From the NCBI RefSeq assembly GCF_023715465.1, contig NZ_JAMBOE010000002.1, forward strand, positions 453,104 through 517,103: a DNA stretch of 64,000 bases, in the 5' to 3' direction. This DNA is from Paenibacillus macerans (GTDB taxonomy: Bacteria > Bacillota > Bacilli > Paenibacillales > Paenibacillaceae). The notes below the pieces were generated by a model. That model searched no databases, was not told the DNA's origin, and saw nothing but the letters and a program-made list of their open reading frames with translations. The translations under genes and the position numbers were made by a program. Below are positions 33,385-41,735 of the stretch, in pieces (the stretch's first letter is position 1; each line of letters starts with the position of its first letter).

Positions 33385-34245
33385 ATGCCGGTATGGCTGG
33401 AAGTCATAGTTAGAACACTGGTGGCTGTCGTCGTTTTATATTTGCTTACTCGGTTGCTCGGGAAAAGGCAGGTATCCCAGCTTTCCTTTTTCGAATATAT
33501 CACCGGAATCACCATCGGCAGCATTACGGCCTACATCTCCCTCGATATCGGGACCAACTGGTATTTGGGGATCATTGCCGTCGCCGTCTGGTTTCTCGTG
33601 TCCCTTGGCATCGAATTTCTGCAGATCAAGAGCAAAAAGGCCAGGGATTGGATCGACAGCAAGGGGACCGTTTTGATCAAAGACGGCAAGGTGATGGAGG
33701 ATAATTTGAAAAAAGAAAGGCTCACCAACGAGGAATTGATGGCCCAACTGCGTAAAAAGAACATTTTCAAAGTTGCGGAGGTCGAATTCGCGGTTATTGA
33801 GCCCGATGGGGAAATCAACGCCTTGCCTAAAAAGGAATACCTGCCGCTGACCCCATCCGATCTGGGCATCAAAGTTTCTCCCGAACCCGAACCGCAAACG
33901 GTCATCATCGACGGAGAAATTATGGATGAGCCGCTAGCCACGATCGGGCTGAACCGGCACTGGCTGAACACCGAACTGGAAAAGCTCGGCGTGTCGCTCG
34001 ACAATGTCAATTTGGGGCAAGTCGATGCCTACGGTCAATTTTACGCCGATTTGTACGACGATCAGATTAAGGTTCCGCAGCCGCAGGAAAAGGCGGTATT
34101 GCTGGCGGAACTGAAAAAATGCGAAGCCGATCTGGAGATGTTTGCCCTTTCGTCGGAGGAGGACGAAGCCAAAAAACTGTACGGCGACTGCTCGAACCGC
34201 CTGCAAAAGGTCATCGAAGGCGTCAAGCCGCTCTTATCATCGTAA
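33385..34245 (+). CDS. DUF421 membrane protein with DUF1657-like C-terminal tail
   Basis: A 286-residue protein. Three N-terminal hydrophobic helices (LVAVVVLYLLTRLLGKRQV, then GSITAYISLDIG and GIIAVAVWFLVSLGIEF) precede a cytoplasmic DUF421 beta domain (YetF type). The last ~50 residues (LKKCEADLEMFALSSEEDEA then KKLYGD) match the pattern of the adjacent DUF1657 protein (LKSAQANLEQFALNTQNQQA then KNLFTD). This DUF421-DUF1657 fusion is a known element of spoVA-2mob operons. It is first in the plus-strand group with spoVAC and spoVAD, and ATG 33385 follows GAAAGGAG. Role in spore dipicolinate handling or heat resistance is inferred. Confidence 0.88.
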   Translation: MPVWLEVIVRTLVAVVVLYLLTRLLGKRQVSQLSFFEYITGITIGSITAYISLDIGTNWYLGIIAVAVWFLVSLGIEFLQIKSKKARDWIDSKGTVLIKDGKVMEDNLKKERLTNEELMAQLRKKNIFKVAEVEFAVIEPDGEINALPKKEYLPLTPSDLGIKVSPEPEPQTVIIDGEIMDEPLATIGLNRHWLNTELEKLGVSLDNVNLGQVDAYGQFYADLYDDQIKVPQPQEKAVLLAELKKCEADLEMFALSSEEDEAKKLYGDCSNRLQKVIEGVKPLLSS

Positions 34246-34264
34246 ACGAAGGAGGTATGGGAAC

Positions 34265-34753
34265 ATGGCCAAGAAACAAAACAAAAAGCTGACGCCGACG
34301 CAGCAGCAATACCAACGGCTGGCTAATTCGCATGAACCGAAGCGCCCGGTGGCCCTCAACTGCGTGCGGGCGTTTCTGGTCGGCGGACTGATCTGCCTGC
34401 TTGGCGAATGCATCCGCCAGGCTTTCATTCATTTTGCCGGAATGAGCGAAAAAGAAGCGGCGAGCCCCATGGTGGCCGTGCTCGTCATTTTGTCCGTCCT
34501 GCTGACAAGCCTTGGCGTCTACGACAAGATCGCCCAGTGGGCGGGAGCCGGGTCCGCCGTGCCCGTGACCGGGTTTGCTAACTCAATGGCTTCCTGCGCT
34601 ATTGAACACCGCGCCGAAGGATTGGTGCTTGGCGTCGGCGCCGGGATGTTCCAGTTGGCCGGTTCGGTCATTGTGTTCGGTACGGTAGCGGCGTTTGTTA
34701 TCGGGATTTTATACGCCATCTTCGTTCCGGGCTACGCCGGAGGAGGTCATTGA
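34265..34753 (+). CDS. spoVAC: Stage V sporulation protein AC
   Basis: A 162-residue inner-spore-membrane protein. After a basic N-terminus (MAKKQNKKLTPTQQQYQ), four or so hydrophobic helices include VRAFLVGGLICLLGECIRQ and VGAGMFQLAGSVIVFGTVAA. SpoVAC forms a mechanosensitive channel for calcium-dipicolinate movement during sporulation and germination. ATG 34265 follows AAGGAGGTATGGGAAC. It is between the DUF421 fusion gene (19 bases upstream) and spoVAD (1 base downstream), so all three form one operon. Confidence 0.93.
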   Translation: MAKKQNKKLTPTQQQYQRLANSHEPKRPVALNCVRAFLVGGLICLLGECIRQAFIHFAGMSEKEAASPMVAVLVILSVLLTSLGVYDKIAQWAGAGSAVPVTGFANSMASCAIEHRAEGLVLGVGAGMFQLAGSVIVFGTVAAFVIGILYAIFVPGYAGGGH

Positions 34754-34754
34754 C

Positions 34755-35768
34755 ATGCTGAAGGGACATCAAAGCTGGGTTTTTGAGAACAAACCAAAAA
34801 TCATCAGCACCGCCACCGTCGTCGGCCCGTTCGAAGGCCAAGGACCGCTTGCCGAGGACTTCGACATCATCCACGGCGACTTGTATTTGGGACAGGACAG
34901 CTGGGAAAAAGCCGAAAAAACGCTGATGGAGGAGTCGGCCAAGCTGGCGATCGAAAATGCCGGCTTAACGAAAGAGCAGATTTCGTTCCATTTTGGCGGC
35001 GATTTGATGAACCAGATCATCAGCACCAGCTTTGCCGCCCGCACGTTAAGCATCCCTTATGTCGGGATGTTTGGGGCCTGCTCCACCTCGATGGAAAGCC
35101 TGGCGCTCGCTTCCTTTGTCGTAAACGCAGGGGGTGCCAAATACGCGCTGGCCGGTACGTGCAGCCATAACGCCAGCGTCGAGAAGCAATTCCGCTATCC
35201 GACAGAGTACGGTTCGCAAAAGCCGCCAACAGCGCAATTTACCGTCACCGGGTCCGGTTCGGCCGTGCTGTCGCTGGAGGGGACAGGACCGTCGGTGACG
35301 GCGGCCACCATCGGCAAAGTGATTGACATGGGCATTACCGATCCGTTAAATATGGGGGCGGCGATGGCGCCGGCGGCCGTCGATACGATTCAGGCGCATC
35401 TGCGGGATTTGGAGATCACCCCCTCCTACTACGACCTCATTGTCACGGGCGACCTGTCCAAGGTCGGTTATGCGATCGCCAACGATCTGTTTAACCGCCA
35501 TAACGTACCCATTCAGGACACTACGTATAAAGACTGCGGGATGATGATATACGATTACGAAAAGCAGCAGGTACAAGCGGGGGCCAGCGGATGCGCGTGC
35601 TCGGCCGTCGTGACCTACGGGCATCTGCTGAACAAGGTGAAACGCGGTGAACTAAACCGGATTCTCGTCGTCGCCACCGGCGCGCTGCTCTCCCCGCTCT
35701 CCTACCAGCAAGGGGAAAGCGTTCCTTGCATCGCTCACGCCGTAGCGATCGAACGCTCTGAAGGCTAA
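34755..35768 (+). CDS. spoVAD: Stage V sporulation protein AD
   Basis: A 337-residue thiolase-fold protein that binds dipicolinic acid and is needed for its uptake into the forespore. The conserved SpoVAD blocks are GACSTSMESLALASFVVNAG and VTGDLSKVGY, and CACSAVVTYGHLL lies near the C-terminus. ATG 34755 begins one base after the spoVAC stop, with GGAGGAGG inside the end of spoVAC. No spoVAE or spoVAEb follows: a strong terminator comes 20 bases after the stop. The operon therefore lacks a component usually found with AC and AD, which may be elsewhere in the genome. Confidence 0.94.
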   Translation: MLKGHQSWVFENKPKIISTATVVGPFEGQGPLAEDFDIIHGDLYLGQDSWEKAEKTLMEESAKLAIENAGLTKEQISFHFGGDLMNQIISTSFAARTLSIPYVGMFGACSTSMESLALASFVVNAGGAKYALAGTCSHNASVEKQFRYPTEYGSQKPPTAQFTVTGSGSAVLSLEGTGPSVTAATIGKVIDMGITDPLNMGAAMAPAAVDTIQAHLRDLEITPSYYDLIVTGDLSKVGYAIANDLFNRHNVPIQDTTYKDCGMMIYDYEKQQVQAGASGCACSAVVTYGHLLNKVKRGELNRILVVATGALLSPLSYQQGESVPCIAHAVAIERSEG

Positions 35769-35785
35769 CTCTTTGGATAAACGTC

Positions 35786-35828
35786 AAGGGCTTGCTCCCG
35801 GCATTTCTTCTGCCGGGAGCAAGCCCTT
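35786..35828. terminator. Terminator of the spoVA-like operon
   Basis: Perfect 18-bp stem AAGGGCTTGCTCCCGGCA with a 7-base loop. It may also serve the convergent pduL gene. Confidence 0.85.
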
Positions 35829-35872
35829 CCCATGGGTTTATCTATGATCTTATCATAAGTATCGCAAACCGA

Positions 35873-36445
35873 TTAGTCGATGATCTCCGCCGTATCTCCC
35901 GTTTTGGCGCCGGCCGCGTTCGCTTCATCGGTATCGATGTGCATGTCGAGCGCAAAGTTGTCCGAAACACGGGCGATCACATTTTCGAACACCAAACCGC
36001 GTTCCCCGCCCAAGCGGACTTTAAGCAGCTGCTTATCTTTAATGCCCCATTTCTCCGCATCCGAGGTATGGAAGTGAATATGGCGAGCAGCCACAATGAC
36101 ACCCTTGTCCAATTCGATTTCCCCGGCCGGCCCTTTAACTTTGATGCCGGGCGTGCCTTCGATGTTGCCCGATTCGCGAACCGGAGCTTTCACGCCGATC
36201 GCGAAGGAATCCGTACGGGAAATTTCCAGTTGCGATGCCGGACGAGCAGGTCCCAAAATCCGGACTTTGTCGAATTGCCCTTTCGGCCCGATCACGGCCA
36301 CCTGTTCATTGGCGGCAAATTGTCCCGGTTGGGATAACGGTTTGAATTCGGTCAATTGATAACCTTGGCCAAACAGAATTTCGATGTGCTCCTGGGTTAA
36401 GTGGATATGACGTGCAGATACGCCGACAGATACAGCTTTACTCAT
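35873..36445 (-). CDS. pduL: PduL-type phosphate propanoyltransferase
   Basis: A 190-residue phosphotransacylase that interconverts acyl-CoA and acyl phosphate. Two metal-binding motifs are seen: SARHIHLT near the N-terminus and AARHIHFHTSDAE in the second half; the duplicated barrel is typical. Bacterial microcompartment forms have an N-terminal targeting helix, absent here, so this is a solo housekeeping or fermentative enzyme, probably acting on acetyl-CoA or propanoyl-CoA. ATG 36445 follows GAGGAGTG; a GTG four codons earlier belongs to that site. It lies downstream of korB, a source of acyl-CoA, with a terminator between them. Confidence 0.9.
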   Translation of the reverse strand: MSKAVSVGVSARHIHLTQEHIEILFGQGYQLTEFKPLSQPGQFAANEQVAVIGPKGQFDKVRILGPARPASQLEISRTDSFAIGVKAPVRESGNIEGTPGIKVKGPAGEIELDKGVIVAARHIHFHTSDAEKWGIKDKQLLKVRLGGERGLVFENVIARVSDNFALDMHIDTDEANAAGAKTGDTAEIID

Positions 36446-36529
36446 CTTTGCAAACACTCCTCGTATATTCTCTATGTCGATAACGATTCACATCGTTACC
36501 CATTATACACCTATTGCACCCAAAAAGGA

Positions 36530-36558
36530 AAAGACGTCCAGCAAAAAAGGACGTCTTT
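36530..36558 (-). terminator. Terminator of the korA-korB operon
   Basis: AAAGACGTCC and GGACGTCTTT arms; on the minus strand a TTTTCCTTTTT tail follows. Confidence 0.85.
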
Positions 36559-36565
36559 CGCAATA

Positions 36566-37432
36566 TTATCTAAATTCTGCTACAAGATTGTCAAACTCTG
36601 ATTCCGATAAAGCAAGTTGTTGGTAAGCAAGCGGCTCTTGTTTGAAACCGTGAACCAGATTTTCGTAGCTCTTCTTCTCTTTGTTCTGATAAATCAGGCC
36701 GGTAATCATGCTGCCCGTTTCCATCAGCTTTGCCATCGCCATCGCCCGGTTCGCCGGATCGTAATCCGGAATCGTATCGAGGTTGATGATGTTTTCCTTA
36801 AACCAGTCGTACGTGTTCACCTTATTAAAGGTGACGCATGGGCTGAACACGTTGATCAGCGAAAAACCTTCATGCTGGATGCCCTGCTCGATCAGCGACG
36901 TCAACTGCTTCAAATCGCTGGAGAAGGACTGAGCGACAAACGTTGCGCCCGACGCCAGAGCGATTTCCAGCGGAGACAACGTCGATTCCACCGAGCCTTC
37001 GGGCGTGCTCTTGGTCTTGAAGCCTTCGCCGCTGCGCGGGGAGGTTTGCCCTTTCGTCAACCCGTAAATCTGGTTATCCATAACGACATACGTGATATTG
37101 ATATTGCGGCGGATCGCATGCACCGTGTGTCCCATCCCGATGGCGAAGCCGTCGCCGTCGCCGCCGGAAGCGATCACGGTGAGATCGCGGTTGGCCAATT
37201 TGACGCCCTGCGCAATCGGAAGGGCACGGCCATGAATCCCATGCAGGCCGTATGCATTGATATAACCGGAGATCCGTCCGGAGCAGCCGATCCCCGAAAT
37301 GACAGCCAGGTTCTCGGGCTCCAGGCCTACATTCGCTGCGGCGCGCTGGATCGCGGCTTGAATGGAGAAATCCCCGCATCCCGGACACCAGTTTGGTTTA
37401 ATGTTGTTGCGGAATTCCTTAAAGGTTGCCAT
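36566..37432 (-). CDS. korB: 2-oxoglutarate/2-oxoacid:ferredoxin oxidoreductase, beta subunit
   Basis: A 288-residue thiamine-diphosphate subunit. WCPGCGDFSIQ near the N-terminus and IGCSGRI carry the cluster cysteines; GGDGDGFAIGMGHTVHA is the TPP motif, and FSPCVTFNK closes the active site as in KorB. With KorA it oxidises a 2-oxoacid, often 2-oxoglutarate, to acyl-CoA with ferredoxin as acceptor. Its start overlaps the end of korA by 14 bases, so the two are translationally coupled. The same pair stands between ymdB/spoVS and miaB in other Bacillales. Confidence 0.94.
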   Translation of the reverse strand: MATFKEFRNNIKPNWCPGCGDFSIQAAIQRAAANVGLEPENLAVISGIGCSGRISGYINAYGLHGIHGRALPIAQGVKLANRDLTVIASGGDGDGFAIGMGHTVHAIRRNINITYVVMDNQIYGLTKGQTSPRSGEGFKTKSTPEGSVESTLSPLEIALASGATFVAQSFSSDLKQLTSLIEQGIQHEGFSLINVFSPCVTFNKVNTYDWFKENIINLDTIPDYDPANRAMAMAKLMETGSMITGLIYQNKEKKSYENLVHGFKQEPLAYQQLALSESEFDNLVAEFR

Positions 37433-39194
37433 TTTTCACCAACTCCTCCTGCGCTTTGTTTCCGGCTGCCTTCTTGCATTCTTCGTAAACATCCGAAGGA
37501 AGGAACGGATTTCCGTCATATTTCAGCACATTTGCGATTTTGCCGTGATGGCCGGCATGCAGTTTGATCAGATTGGCCAGCTGCCCTGTTGCATTGTTTT
37601 CCAAAACGACGACTCTTTTCGCTGTGGCTACTTGCGGCAGCACCAGCTCCGTCGGGAAAGGATGCATCAGACGTACCGTCATGTGATTCGTTTTGATGCC
37701 GTCAGCTTCAAGCTGTTTACGCGCCTGTTCGATCGTACCGCCGGTCGAACCCATGCCGACGATAAGAAGATCCGGTTCGGCGTGTGGGGCCTCTAGGTGA
37801 ATCGGGTCGTTCACTTCCAGCTTTGCCAGCTTGCGCAGCCGCTTCTCCATCATCTTTTTCCGGTTGACCGTACTTTCCGACGGGCGTCCCGCCTCGTCGT
37901 GCTCCACCCCGGTCACATGGTGGATACCGTTTTTCTCGCCGGGCAGAACCCGCGGCGAAATGCCGTTTTCGGTGAAGGCGTACCGGTTAAACATGCTCGA
38001 ATCTTCGCGGTCCGGAATATCCTTGACGAGATAGCCGCGGTCGATCGTAACTTTTTCAAAATCCAGCATTTCGCAGGACTGTTTGCCGAGCGACAGCTGC
38101 AGGTCCGTGGCCAAGATAACCGGAACTTGATATTTGTCGGCCAGGTTAAATGCCTGAACAGTATCGTAGAAGCACTCCTCAATGGAGCTTGGCGCAAGCA
38201 CGATTTTGGGAATTTCGCCGTGCGTGCCGTAAATCAGCGCGTTGATATCGCTTTGCTCCTGCTTCGTCGGCAGGCCCGTACTTGGACCGCCGCGCTGCGT
38301 ATCGACGATAACGACCGGCGTTTCCGTCATGCCGGCGAGACCGATCGCTTCCATCATGAGAGACAAGCCCGGTCCGGCCGAAGCCGTCATCGTACGAACG
38401 CCGCCATAGCTGGCGCCGATCGCCATCGTAATCGCCGCAATTTCGTCTTCCGTTTGAATGACGGTTCCACCGAATTTCGGCAATTTCTTGATTAAATATT
38501 CCATGATTTCGGAAGCAGGCGTAATCGGGTACGCGCTCATGATCCGGCATCCTGCGGCGACGGCGCCAAGGCCGATCGCATCGTTGCCGATCATAAACAG
38601 CTTCTGTTTGCCGTCGGCCGGCTCCAGCTTAAATTCCTCCAAAGGACCGCCGGCCAGCTCAAGCACATAGTCCGCGCCCCGCTTAACCGCTTCGATATTT
38701 TTTTCGACAATGGCCGGACCTTTGCGCCCGAACTCTTCCTCCACGGCTTTATTAAACACCTCAAGCGGAAGTCCGAGCAGCGCCCAGGATGCGCCGGAGG
38801 CCACCATATTTTTCATCAGCGAAGTTCCGAGTTCTTCGGCAATGCTCGAAATCGGAACCGGAAACAATCTGGCATTCACGCCTTCGGGAACGGTAGGATT
38901 AAATTTGGCATCGGCTACGATAACCCCGCCGCTGCGCAGTTCTTTGGCATTCAGATCGATACTTTCCTGGTCAAAAGCGACTAAGATGTCCAAGTCGTCG
39001 GAAATCGCACGAATCGGCTTGGTACTGATCCGGATTTTGTTGTTTGTATGTCCGCCTTTAATACGGGATGAAAAGTGCCGGTACCCATACAAGTAATAAC
39101 CCAGCCGGTTTAAGGCCGTCGAAAAAATCCGGTCCGTACTTTCAACCCCTTCGCCTTGCTGTCCACCGATCTTCCAAGACAATTGACTAATCAA
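37419..39194 (-). CDS. korA: 2-oxoglutarate/2-oxoacid:ferredoxin oxidoreductase, alpha(gamma) subunit
   Basis: A 591-residue alpha chain with the gamma domain fused at its N-terminus, the usual KorA form. WKIGGQQGEGVESTDRIFS opens the gamma domain; the alpha part begins near residue 190 (GNDAIGLGAVAAGCRIMSAY, PITPASEIMEYL) and has ETPVVIVDTQRGGPSTGLPT. The start is TTG 39194 behind AAAGGGGTGG; the frame runs 36 codons further up, but with an unrelated hydrophobic sequence and no ribosome binding site. Cotranscribed with korB. A separate fused oxidoreductase lies at 21-25 kb, so the genome has at least two such systems. Confidence 0.94.
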   Translation of the reverse strand: MISQLSWKIGGQQGEGVESTDRIFSTALNRLGYYLYGYRHFSSRIKGGHTNNKIRISTKPIRAISDDLDILVAFDQESIDLNAKELRSGGVIVADAKFNPTVPEGVNARLFPVPISSIAEELGTSLMKNMVASGASWALLGLPLEVFNKAVEEEFGRKGPAIVEKNIEAVKRGADYVLELAGGPLEEFKLEPADGKQKLFMIGNDAIGLGAVAAGCRIMSAYPITPASEIMEYLIKKLPKFGGTVIQTEDEIAAITMAIGASYGGVRTMTASAGPGLSLMMEAIGLAGMTETPVVIVDTQRGGPSTGLPTKQEQSDINALIYGTHGEIPKIVLAPSSIEECFYDTVQAFNLADKYQVPVILATDLQLSLGKQSCEMLDFEKVTIDRGYLVKDIPDREDSSMFNRYAFTENGISPRVLPGEKNGIHHVTGVEHDEAGRPSESTVNRKKMMEKRLRKLAKLEVNDPIHLEAPHAEPDLLIVGMGSTGGTIEQARKQLEADGIKTNHMTVRLMHPFPTELVLPQVATAKRVVVLENNATGQLANLIKLHAGHHGKIANVLKYDGNPFLPSDVYEECKKAAGNKAQEELVKNGNL

Positions 39195-39285
39195 GATCGC
39201 CCACCCCTTTAATCGTATCGCAATGCAAACTAAGATTATAAATAATACCTCTAGAATGTAGACGTGCGAGAACTCACTATCGGCC

Positions 39286-39298
39286 TCACACTTTGTGA
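39286..39298. promoter_or_regulatory. TCACA-N3-TGTGA dyad upstream of korA
   Basis: TCACACTTTGTGA, a small perfect-arm dyad about 95 bases before the korA start. It shares half-sites, not spacing, with the dyad before the other oxidoreductase operon, so a common regulator is only a guess. Confidence 0.2.
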
Positions 39299-39412
39299 AC
39301 ATTCTGTTTCAGAGTCATGTCAATTTTATGTCTCAGGCGGACAAAAAGCAAGCGTTTTCTCACCATTTTCGTATAGTAGTTTTCGATCAATTCGTTCTCG
39401 TAATTGGATTAA

Positions 39413-40375
39413 TTAAAGCGCTTTCTCATTGTGAGGCAGCCAGGCCCGCAGGAACGCGGCCGCATGGCCGTACAACCATCCGCGGACAAGCTCCTCCGGG
39501 TAATATTTCAGCAAAGTTTCCTGCCATTTGGCGTAATGTCCCGCATGCCGCAAATCGCTCAAATGCGATTCGATGCCGTCGAAGTCGGAGCCGAACATGA
39601 TTGTTTTCGCTCCCCCAAGCGAGCAAATCCGGTCCAGATGCGGCAAAATGTCCCGGCTCGAAACGTTCCGTCCCTCTTTGACGAACCAGGGAACAAAAGT
39701 GATTCCGATCCGTCCGCCGAGCCGAACGATCTCCTTGATCTGGTCGTCGCGCAAATTCCGGGCATGTCCGCAGACGCTATAAGCATTTGAATGCGAAGCG
39801 ATAAAAGGTTTTCCCGCCCGATCGGCCAGCTCCGCCAGCTCCCAAAACCCTTTGACCGATAAATGCGATACGTCGAGGATGATTCCAAGCTCCTGACAGG
39901 CCTTGACCAATTCCAGCCCTTGCGGCGTAAATCCATGCCCTCTTGGTTCCATAATGCCGTCAGCCGCCCAATTGGCATGATTCCATGTAATGCCGAGAAA
40001 ACGAACCCCCCGTTCATAGCATATTCGCAAATAATGCAGGTTGCCTTCCAGTCCGTCGGCCCCTTCCAGCGACAGCAGGCCGCCGGGTCCCCCCTTCCGC
40101 TCCAGCTCCTCAAGGTCTTCCACCGTACGGATCTCGGCCACGCCGAGGCTTTTTACCTTTTGCCGAAACAGGTCAAGCTGTCCCAGAACATACTCCATTT
40201 TCGGAGCTCCCAAACGTTCGGAAAGAAAAATCGCAAAGCACTGCAGGGCAACGCCCCCGGCTTTCATGCGCTGCAAATTGACATCCAGCCGTTCATCGCG
40301 GGTAAAATCAAGCGCCGGGTCAAGCAGCATTTTGCTTAAAGCATCGCAATGAAAATCAATTACAGGATACTTCAA
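39413..40375 (-). CDS. Membrane-dipeptidase (renal dipeptidase) family protein
   Basis: A 320-residue metal-dependent amidohydrolase-fold dipeptidase of peptidase family M19. Metal ligands lie in VIDFHCDALS (HxD), SLEGADGL, ISHSNAYSV-type region (ASHSNAYSVCGHARN) and FGSDFDGIE. Family members cleave dipeptides, including D-residue products of wall turnover; here no signal peptide is seen, so it is probably cytoplasmic. The start is TTG 40375 behind AGGAGGGG. It lies between spoVS and korA, a position also seen in other Paenibacillus and Bacillus cereus-group genomes. A spoVS terminator separates it from the gene upstream. Confidence 0.9.
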   Translation of the reverse strand: MKYPVIDFHCDALSKMLLDPALDFTRDERLDVNLQRMKAGGVALQCFAIFLSERLGAPKMEYVLGQLDLFRQKVKSLGVAEIRTVEDLEELERKGGPGGLLSLEGADGLEGNLHYLRICYERGVRFLGITWNHANWAADGIMEPRGHGFTPQGLELVKACQELGIILDVSHLSVKGFWELAELADRAGKPFIASHSNAYSVCGHARNLRDDQIKEIVRLGGRIGITFVPWFVKEGRNVSSRDILPHLDRICSLGGAKTIMFGSDFDGIESHLSDLRHAGHYAKWQETLLKYYPEELVRGWLYGHAAAFLRAWLPHNEKAL

Positions 40376-40413
40376 AATGGCCCCTCCTATTCGGTTTGAA
40401 AATAACAAAAAAA

Positions 40414-40444
40414 CCTGTCTACGTCGGGTTACGTCGTAAACAGG
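40414..40444 (-). terminator. Terminator of spoVS
   Basis: CCTGTCTACG pairs with CGTAAACAGG-like sequence, followed on the minus strand by TTTTTTTGTT. It isolates spoVS from the dipeptidase gene. Confidence 0.75.
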
Positions 40445-40465
40445 CATCATGCCGGAAATAACATA

Positions 40466-40726
40466 TTATCTGGGTTCTACGATAAGTTTAATGGCGGTAC
40501 GATCCTCACCATCGATAACGATGTCGGTAAATGCCGGAATACAAATGAGGTCTACCCCGCTTGGCGCGACAAATCCCCGGGCGATCGCTACAGCTTTAAT
40601 GGCTTGGTTAAGTGCACCAGCCCCAATGGCTTGAAGTTCAGCAGCGCCGCGTTCTCTAAGAACTCCAGCTAACGCCCCGGCAACGGAGTTGGGGTTGGAT
40701 TTTGCTGAAACTTTTAATACTTCCAT
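40466..40726 (-). CDS. spoVS: Stage V sporulation protein S
   Basis: An 86-residue Alba-fold protein, nearly invariant in Firmicutes. It starts MEVLKVSAKSNPNSVAGALA and has the GAGALNQAIKAVAIARGFV core. In Bacillus spoVS mutants stop at coat assembly, and the gene is under sigma-H. The Alba fold suggests nucleic-acid binding. The ATG follows AGGGAGGT. A sigma-H-like promoter is seen about 55 bases upstream, within the gap after ymdB. Confidence 0.96.
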   Translation of the reverse strand: MEVLKVSAKSNPNSVAGALAGVLRERGAAELQAIGAGALNQAIKAVAIARGFVAPSGVDLICIPAFTDIVIDGEDRTAIKLIVEPR

Positions 40727-40773
40727 GGTCAAGTACCTCCCTGGGAATAATCGGTTGAGTCCACTACTTAGAA

Positions 40774-40803
40774 GATATTCGTGAGAGCTCAAATAATTCC
40801 TTC
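40774..40803 (-). promoter_or_regulatory. Sigma-H-like promoter of spoVS
   Basis: On the minus strand GAAGGAATT (40803-40795), matching RnAGGAWWW exactly, then 11 bp and CACGAATAT (near RnnGAATWW; the first base deviates). It fits the sigma-H control known for spoVS in Bacillus. Confidence 0.6.
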
Positions 40804-40845
40804 TTTTTCCCTTGTTGTACTTTGGGAGGCCTTGGTTCGCCAGCT

Positions 40846-41640
40846 TCAGTCCATACGCCACTCGTCTTCGAGCAGACGGATTTTTTCGATTTTGCGCGCC
40901 CGGCCGGTCGCTTCATCCAGTTCCACGAACACGGCATGAAAATGCCATTTGCCTTCACATACTTGAAACCGGACCGGCAGTTGGGTCGTGAATTTGCGCA
41001 GGACGGCCGTCCGCTCCATGCCGAGAATCCCTTCCCGGGAGCCGACCATGCCGGCGTCCGTCAAATAAGCGGTGCCTTGCGGCAAAATCGTGTCGTCATT
41101 GCTTTGCACATGCGTGTGCGTGCCGACCACCAAAGAAGCGCGGCCATCCAAATACCAGCCCATGGCGATTTTTTCCGAGGTGGCTTCGGCGTGGAAATCG
41201 ACCAGAATGCATTTGTGCTTCTTGGACAGCTGGCCGATGATTTCGTCCGCCTTGCGGAATGGATCATCCAGCGGCGGCAAAAACGTGCGGCCCATCAGGT
41301 TTACGACCGCCAGCTCTTTTCCGCCCCCCTTGACGACCATCGAACCCCGGCCCGGTGTGCCCGGTGGATAATTGGCCGGACGCACCATCCGCGGTTCATC
41401 GTCTAGAAAATCGAAAATCTCTTTATTGTCCCACGTATGGTTGCCCATCGTTAATCCGTGAATGCCCTGCTCAAAAAATTCCTTGGCGATGTTGGCGTTA
41501 ATCCCCCGCCCGGCCGCCGCGTTTTCGCCATTAGCGATGATGATGTGCGGATTGTACTTCGACTTCAGATGAGGCAGCGTGGCCTTTAACGCTTTACGCC
41601 CCGTGTTCCCTACGATGTCTCCAATAAACAGAACTTTAAT
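40846..41640 (-). CDS. ymdB: YmdB cyclic-nucleotide phosphodiesterase, apparent ATT start codon
   Basis: A 264-residue metallophosphoesterase, the same length as Bacillus YmdB, which hydrolyses 2',3'- or 3',5'-cyclic nucleotides and affects biofilm and sporulation choices. Metal motifs are FIGDIVGNTGR (GD), ANGENAA, MGNHTWDN (GNH) and HAEATSEK. Only ATT at 41640 fits: GAGGAGGG lies seven bases ahead, the reading then runs KVLFIGDIVG exactly as family N-termini do after Met, and an in-frame TGA stands four codons upstream with no ATG, GTG or TTG between. The first ATG (41448) would remove 64 residues including the first metal site. Lies between rny and spoVS as in Bacillus. Confidence 0.9.
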   Translation of the reverse strand: MKVLFIGDIVGNTGRKALKATLPHLKSKYNPHIIIANGENAAAGRGINANIAKEFFEQGIHGLTMGNHTWDNKEIFDFLDDEPRMVRPANYPPGTPGRGSMVVKGGGKELAVVNLMGRTFLPPLDDPFRKADEIIGQLSKKHKCILVDFHAEATSEKIAMGWYLDGRASLVVGTHTHVQSNDDTILPQGTAYLTDAGMVGSREGILGMERTAVLRKFTTQLPVRFQVCEGKWHFHAVFVELDEATGRARKIEKIRLLEDEWRMD

Positions 41641-41700
41641 GATGCTCCCTCCTCAAACATGACTGCCGCAACGTAAGCAGCGCCGTCAATCAATGAAAAA

Positions 41701-41720
41701 GCGGCCCCCCAGGGGGCCAC
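41701..41720 (-). terminator. Terminator of rny
   Basis: GGCCCCCC / GGGGGGCC-like stem (GTGGCCCCCT and its partner on the minus strand) followed by TTTTTCATT. It lies 15 bases past the rny stop. Confidence 0.75.
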
Positions 41721-41735
41721 TTTTCAGCATATCCT

